Assembly (NCBI RefSeq): GCF_004795055.1
Contig: NZ_SSBJ01000031.1
Span: 26,876 to 90,875 of the forward strand
From: Streptomyces sp. A1136
GTDB taxonomy: Bacteria; Actinomycetota; Actinomycetes; Streptomycetales; Streptomycetaceae
Reading direction: 5' to 3'
DNA length: 64,000 bases
The notes beneath the pieces were generated by a model that saw only the letters and a program-made list of their open reading frames with translations, had not been told where the DNA came from and searched no databases. Below, one piece after another: positions 60,513-64,000 of the stretch. The number at the start of each line of letters is the position of its first letter. The first letter of the stretch is position 1. The position numbers and the translations under genes were made by a program.

Positions 60513-61958
60513 GTGCGCAAGCTCGCCATACGCGTCCTGCTCCCCGGCCTCGCCACCTTGGCCCTCACCGCCACCGGCTGCTCCTCGACCGGACACCCCG
60601 CATCGACGGACGCCGCAAGTCCCGTACCGGTAAGCCCGGTTGCCGACGACAGTCGACACCTCGACGTCACGCCGGCCCCGCAGGACGCCGTCTCGACCGC
60701 AGCGGTCACGCGCGCCGAGGGCGCCGGCAAGGGGGCGCCGGTGAAATCGTCGCTCAAGGTCGCCTCCTACGATCCTGCGACGCGGCGGGCGGTCATCGCC
60801 CCGCCCCCCAAGGGCGACGGTCCCGCACCGAGCCCCTCCCGCGATCGCGCGCCCGGTCGCTCCCCGGACCACTCCCCGGACCACTCCCCGGCCCCCTCCC
60901 CCGACAAGCCCGTCGCCGTCGGCGACGTCATCGCCAGCGCACCGGCGCCCGGCGCCCCCGACGGCCTGCTCGCCAAGGTCACCGAAGTAGGCAGGCAGAC
61001 CGATCGCGGCACCGAGGTCACCACGGCCGCCACTCCCCTCTCCTCCGCACTGGGCGACGACAAGGCGGACGGAAAGGTCCCCGTCGACCCGGCCGCCGTC
61101 GCGGTGGAGCCCCTGATGAAGGGCGTCACCCTCTCCTGGGCGAAAAGCCAGGGGGCGCGGTTCGGGCCCGAGGGCGCCAAGCTGCCCCTGGGCAACCTGC
61201 GCCTCGACCTGAACGCCCCGATCGACACCGCGCCCGACGCCCCCGTCTCGGCCGGCGCCTCGGTCTCCGGCTTCGTCCAGCTCGCCCCCACGGTCGAGTT
61301 CGCGTACGACGGATCGGGCGGCTCCGGACCACGTTCGGCCTTCCTCGGCATGAGCGGCGACTGGTCCTCGCAGTGGAGCCTCAAGGGCCACGCCGCGGCG
61401 AGCACCGGCGCCCCCAAGCGCATCCCGTTCGCCAAGCTGCACAGCTCTCCGGTCATCCAGGTGGGCCCCGTCCCGGTCGTCGTCAATCTCGACCTGACCT
61501 GCTACGTACAGGTGGAGGCCGACGGACGCGTCTCCCTCGACGTGCGCCAGGACGTCAAGGGTGACTTCCGGGTCGGCGGCAGCTACGCCACGGGCAAGGG
61601 CTGGACCCCGGTCAGTACGTCGAACGTCCACAGTTCCCCCGTGAAGGCCGAGGTCAGTGCCGCGGGTCGGGTCAAGGGGGCCCTCGGCGCCGAGGCCGCC
61701 GTCGGTCTGTACGGTGCCGTGGGCGTCTCCGCGGACTTCGCCCCCTACCTGCGCGGCGAGGCCGACGTGAAGGCGTCCGCGTCGACGGACGGCAAGACCG
61801 CCGTGAACGCCGCCTGGGCGCTCTACGGTGGCTTCGACCTGAGCGGGCAGCTGCACCTCCAGTTGTCCCTGTTCGGCACCCCGGTCCTCGAACGCCGCAT
61901 CCCGCTCGGCACCCTCAACCGCGAGTGGCCGCTCACCGCGGGCAAGTCGGCCCGCTAG
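60513..61958 (+). CDS. Lipoprotein with large beta-rich domain
   Basis: 481 residues from GTG 60513. VLLPGLATLALTATGCSST is a lipoprotein signal with a TGC lipobox. A low-complexity Pro/Ser/Asp region follows (PDHSPDHSPAPSPD, from a local DNA repeat), then a beta-rich domain with KGVTLSWAKSQGARFGPEGA, PVPVVVNLDLTCYVQVEADG, AEVSAAGRVKGALGAEAAVG and QLHLQLSLFGTPVLERRIPL. I do not recognise a family; it suggests a surface beta-sandwich or solenoid. It is probably monocistronic and may be controlled by the palindrome 32 bp upstream. Confidence 0.75.
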   Translation: MRKLAIRVLLPGLATLALTATGCSSTGHPASTDAASPVPVSPVADDSRHLDVTPAPQDAVSTAAVTRAEGAGKGAPVKSSLKVASYDPATRRAVIAPPPKGDGPAPSPSRDRAPGRSPDHSPDHSPAPSPDKPVAVGDVIASAPAPGAPDGLLAKVTEVGRQTDRGTEVTTAATPLSSALGDDKADGKVPVDPAAVAVEPLMKGVTLSWAKSQGARFGPEGAKLPLGNLRLDLNAPIDTAPDAPVSAGASVSGFVQLAPTVEFAYDGSGGSGPRSAFLGMSGDWSSQWSLKGHAAASTGAPKRIPFAKLHSSPVIQVGPVPVVVNLDLTCYVQVEADGRVSLDVRQDVKGDFRVGGSYATGKGWTPVSTSNVHSSPVKAEVSAAGRVKGALGAEAAVGLYGAVGVSADFAPYLRGEADVKASASTDGKTAVNAAWALYGGFDLSGQLHLQLSLFGTPVLERRIPLGTLNREWPLTAGKSAR

Positions 61959-62165
61959 CCAGCGCGCCCGCCCCGGCCGCTCGCACGGAACCCCGCGCGG
62001 CGCAAGCCGGGCCGGCGGCTGCACTCGTTTGCTTGCTCCGCATGGTGGGGCCCCCCGATGTGCTGCATCGTGACGGCGAGTGGACATCTCCTCACGTCGT
62101 GGGGGCCTCACGGCACCCAGCCGTGCTCGGCCGTCACGCGACGGTCAACCCGGACGGAGCGTTCT

Positions 62166-63062
62166 ATGAGTGACTACCCCCCACCCCAGGCCGGGGACGA
62201 GGAGCCGTCGGCGGAAGCGGCCGCCGGCCCCGGTGACACCGCGGTCACCGCCACCGGCGACGACGGCCTGCGCATGCTGTTGCAGACGGCGGTCGCCTGC
62301 CGCCCCCTGGAAGAGGTCGCGGACCTGGTGACACTGCTGCGGCGGTCCGGCCAGGTCCCCGACGCCGCCAACGAGGCGCTGCGCGCCGCCGCCGTCAGCC
62401 GCCCCGTCGAGGACGTCGTCTCCCTCGCGCTGCTCCTGAGCAACGAGGAGGAGGCCGCGCCGCAACCCGAACGAATAGTGCCGGCCGAGCGGACGCAGCG
62501 GCGCGGGACGCGTGCCGACCGCCCGAGGAAGGCCGCACGACGCCGTTCCCCACGGCCGCCCGGGGCGCCCGGCCGGGGACTGCGGTGGCCCACCGTGGCC
62601 GTCCTGGTCGCGTCGGCGATCGCGTACCTGCCCCGGCACCCGTCACGCCTGCTGTCCGAGGGCGGCGCGGGAAGCTGGCTCCTGCTGGTCGCCGCGGCGG
62701 TGTGCGCGGCGCTCGCCCTCTGCCTGGTGGTGCGGGATCGCACCAGGGTGTGGGCCGCCGTGACCCTGACGGGCCTGGCGATCCTGGCGGTGCACGCCTT
62801 GGCCGCCGTGACGGGATTTTCCCCTCTGAGCGGCGCCGTCGGCGGCATCCTGCCCTGGTCCACGGGCTTCGCGGTCCTCCTGGCGGCCTTCGGCGCCGCC
62901 CTCGCGGGCATGGCGCTGCTCTACCGGTCCGAGGAAACGACCGCGGACCCCGCGGACCCCGAGCCCCTCGTGCACCCGGTGACGGACCCGCTCGACATCG
63001 TCCTGGCGCACGACGACCACGAGGACGCGGACGCCGCCGAGGCGCAGACGACGACCCCGTAA
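62166..63062 (+). CDS. Membrane protein of unknown function
   Basis: 298 residues from ATG 62166, with GGAG six bases upstream. An acidic N-terminus with two helical repeats, LRMLLQTAVACRPLEEVADL and RAAAVSRPVEDVVSLALLLS, is followed by a basic linker (RTQRRGTRADRPRKAARRRS) and four hydrophobic helices between about residues 172 and 275 (GSWLLLVAAAVCAALALCLV and GFAVLLAAFGAALAGMALL among them). The tail is acidic. The helical repeats at the cytosolic side hint at protein-protein interaction. Function unknown. Confidence 0.7.
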   Translation: MSDYPPPQAGDEEPSAEAAAGPGDTAVTATGDDGLRMLLQTAVACRPLEEVADLVTLLRRSGQVPDAANEALRAAAVSRPVEDVVSLALLLSNEEEAAPQPERIVPAERTQRRGTRADRPRKAARRRSPRPPGAPGRGLRWPTVAVLVASAIAYLPRHPSRLLSEGGAGSWLLLVAAAVCAALALCLVVRDRTRVWAAVTLTGLAILAVHALAAVTGFSPLSGAVGGILPWSTGFAVLLAAFGAALAGMALLYRSEETTADPADPEPLVHPVTDPLDIVLAHDDHEDADAAEAQTTTP

Positions 63063-63129
63063 GGCCCTTCTGTCGATCGGCGCCGCTCCCCTGCCCCGCA
63101 CGGCAGCGGCGCCGTCCGGCCCCCGCCGG

Positions 63130-63525
63130 TCACCGGGCGCCGCCCGCCCCCCGCCGGACGAGGGCGATCTGCCCGTCCACGGCCGGGAACTCCGACTGGC
63201 GTCCCATGCGCGCCAGTTGCCCGCGGTATCCGAGCAACGCGTCGACGAGCAGGTCGGATCGGGCGGGTTCCAGCTCGTGCACGCGCCGGGCGGCGGTGAC
63301 GGATTCGGCCAGGAGGGCCAGGGCGATGTCCGGCCGGTCGGCGAAGTCGCGGCGGGCGTACTTCCCCAACGCGACGGCGAGAAGCGGCAGATAGGCCAAG
63401 GGGCTCACTCGGACGAGCACTCGGTAGGCGGCGACCCGCTGTGCGACCGAAGGCTTTTCCGACCCGAGGAGGGCCACTCGTGCTCGCAGTACCGCGTCGT
63501 GATTGATGTTCCCCGATTCGCTCAT
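63130..63525 (-). CDS. Hypothetical helical protein (TPR-like)
   Basis: 131 residues from ATG 63525. Helical throughout: VAQRVAAYRVLVRVSPLAYL, PLLAVALGKYARRDFADRPD, ALLAESVTAARRVHELEPAR, LLVDALLGYRGQLARMGRQS. The repeat length near 34-38 residues suggests a short TPR-like fold. No ribosome binding site is apparent, so the start could be later or leaderless. It converges with the membrane protein gene. Confidence 0.5.
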   Translation of the reverse strand: MSESGNINHDAVLRARVALLGSEKPSVAQRVAAYRVLVRVSPLAYLPLLAVALGKYARRDFADRPDIALALLAESVTAARRVHELEPARSDLLVDALLGYRGQLARMGRQSEFPAVDGQIALVRRGAGGAR

Positions 63526-63755
63526 GACGGCGATTCTGAATGCCGCACAGGTGGTCGAACAAGGGCAATCGGCTGTGCGCTCGGTCCTACGAAAATGCCC
63601 TCTGACCTGTCATGATGGATACGTCTTCACCCTTGTGACCGCCCGCGTCGCGGCGCACACGTGGTCGGTGCGCCCTCGACGCGAAGTCGGGCGCGGCGCG
63701 ACAGTCGACCGAGATCCGTCGGCTTAAGTCGTGCGGATGGGGTCACACGCGCTGC

Positions 63756-64000
63756 ATGAGCGCACCCGAGGACTCCCCCAACCCCGAGACCGCGTCACGC
63801 GGTTCCCGCGTCGACGGGACGGCCGCGGCCGAGCGACGCGCCGCCGCGGCCGACACCGCGGGTGGGCGTACGGACGCGGGGACGGACGCGCCGGCCGTGC
63901 CGCCCGCGCCCCTCGTGGAGAAGACGCGCGCGGCGGGGCGCGCCCTGCGGGACGCCGTCGCTCGCACCGGACGGCTCCGGACGGCCCTGCGCGCCAGATC
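63756..64000 (+). CDS. Hypothetical protein, 3' end outside window
   Basis: ATG 63756 opens a frame to the right edge (81 codons visible). The N-terminal part is disordered and rich in Ala, Asp, Thr, Gly and Pro, and from APLVEKTRAAGRALRDAVAR it turns basic and helical. Nothing can be said about function. The 230-bp gap before it has no gene. Confidence 0.45.
   Translation, partial: MSAPEDSPNPETASRGSRVDGTAAAERRAAAADTAGGRTDAGTDAPAVPPAPLVEKTRAAGRALRDAVARTGRLRTALRAR

Overview
The window is chromosomal DNA from a high-GC actinomycete, almost certainly a Streptomyces. G+C is very high, codon third positions are nearly all G or C, GTG and TTG starts are frequent, and open antisense frames lie behind most genes. 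The gene stock is typical of the genus: several TetR regulators, a K15-type DD-peptidase, a CBM2-GH18 chitinase, a Clp-N protein, a WD40 STAND protein, and an MFS exporter with carboxypeptidase-regulatory-like repeats. I found no rRNA, tRNA, CRISPR array, insertion sequence, prophage or complete secondary-metabolite core gene. It reads as accessory or arm-like chromosome with short independent operons, each with a local regulator, and at least five decayed genes.

Layout. 1-10 kb: small membrane and secreted proteins, a TetR/FAD-monooxygenase divergon with two 16-bp operators, a short-chain dehydrogenase, half of an MFS transporter, a xanthine-dehydrogenase remnant, and a 15-bp minisatellite. 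10-19 kb: a rhomboid-like membrane protein facing a TetR gene across a perfect palindrome; a TetR/SRPBCC/carotenoid-oxygenase set with the same operator at two promoters; two alpha/beta hydrolases; a PucR-type regulator; a frameshifted beta-lactamase-family hydrolase. 18-29 kb: a Ser/Thr kinase with an extracellular SH3-like domain, a membrane protein, an amino-acid permease with its partner gene, and, facing them, an FGGY kinase plus two flavoprotein dehydrogenases resembling an anaerobic-type glycerol-3-phosphate system. 29-38 kb: a metalloprotease-lectin, an XRE/methionine-aminopeptidase divergon on a 20-bp near-palindrome, a sortase, and a 1319-residue HTH-STAND-WD40 protein.

38-48 kb: MarR, an MFS exporter fused to three beta-sandwich repeats, and a YceI protein carrying the same repeat; AraC with DUF2000; a leaderless HTH/Clp-N pair behind duplicated inverted operators; a VOC gene with an elaborate structured leader; lamin-tail and DD-peptidase exported proteins. 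48-64 kb: an ATP-grasp remnant, a phospholipase-D family enzyme, the chitinase, a hemerythrin/cation-efflux operon, a multiply frameshifted FAD monooxygenase, divergent fur/katG, a lipoprotein behind an orphan operator, and membrane or helical proteins of unknown role.

The best candidates for undescribed biology are the structured leader of the VOC gene at 44.6-44.8 kb, the transporter/YceI pair sharing a repeat domain (38.8-42.3 kb), the leaderless HTH/Clp-N pair (43.8-44.5 kb), and the kinase/flavoprotein cluster (21.6-28.7 kb). All calls come from reading the sequence without database searches. Start codons were chosen from visible ribosome binding sites and family length.
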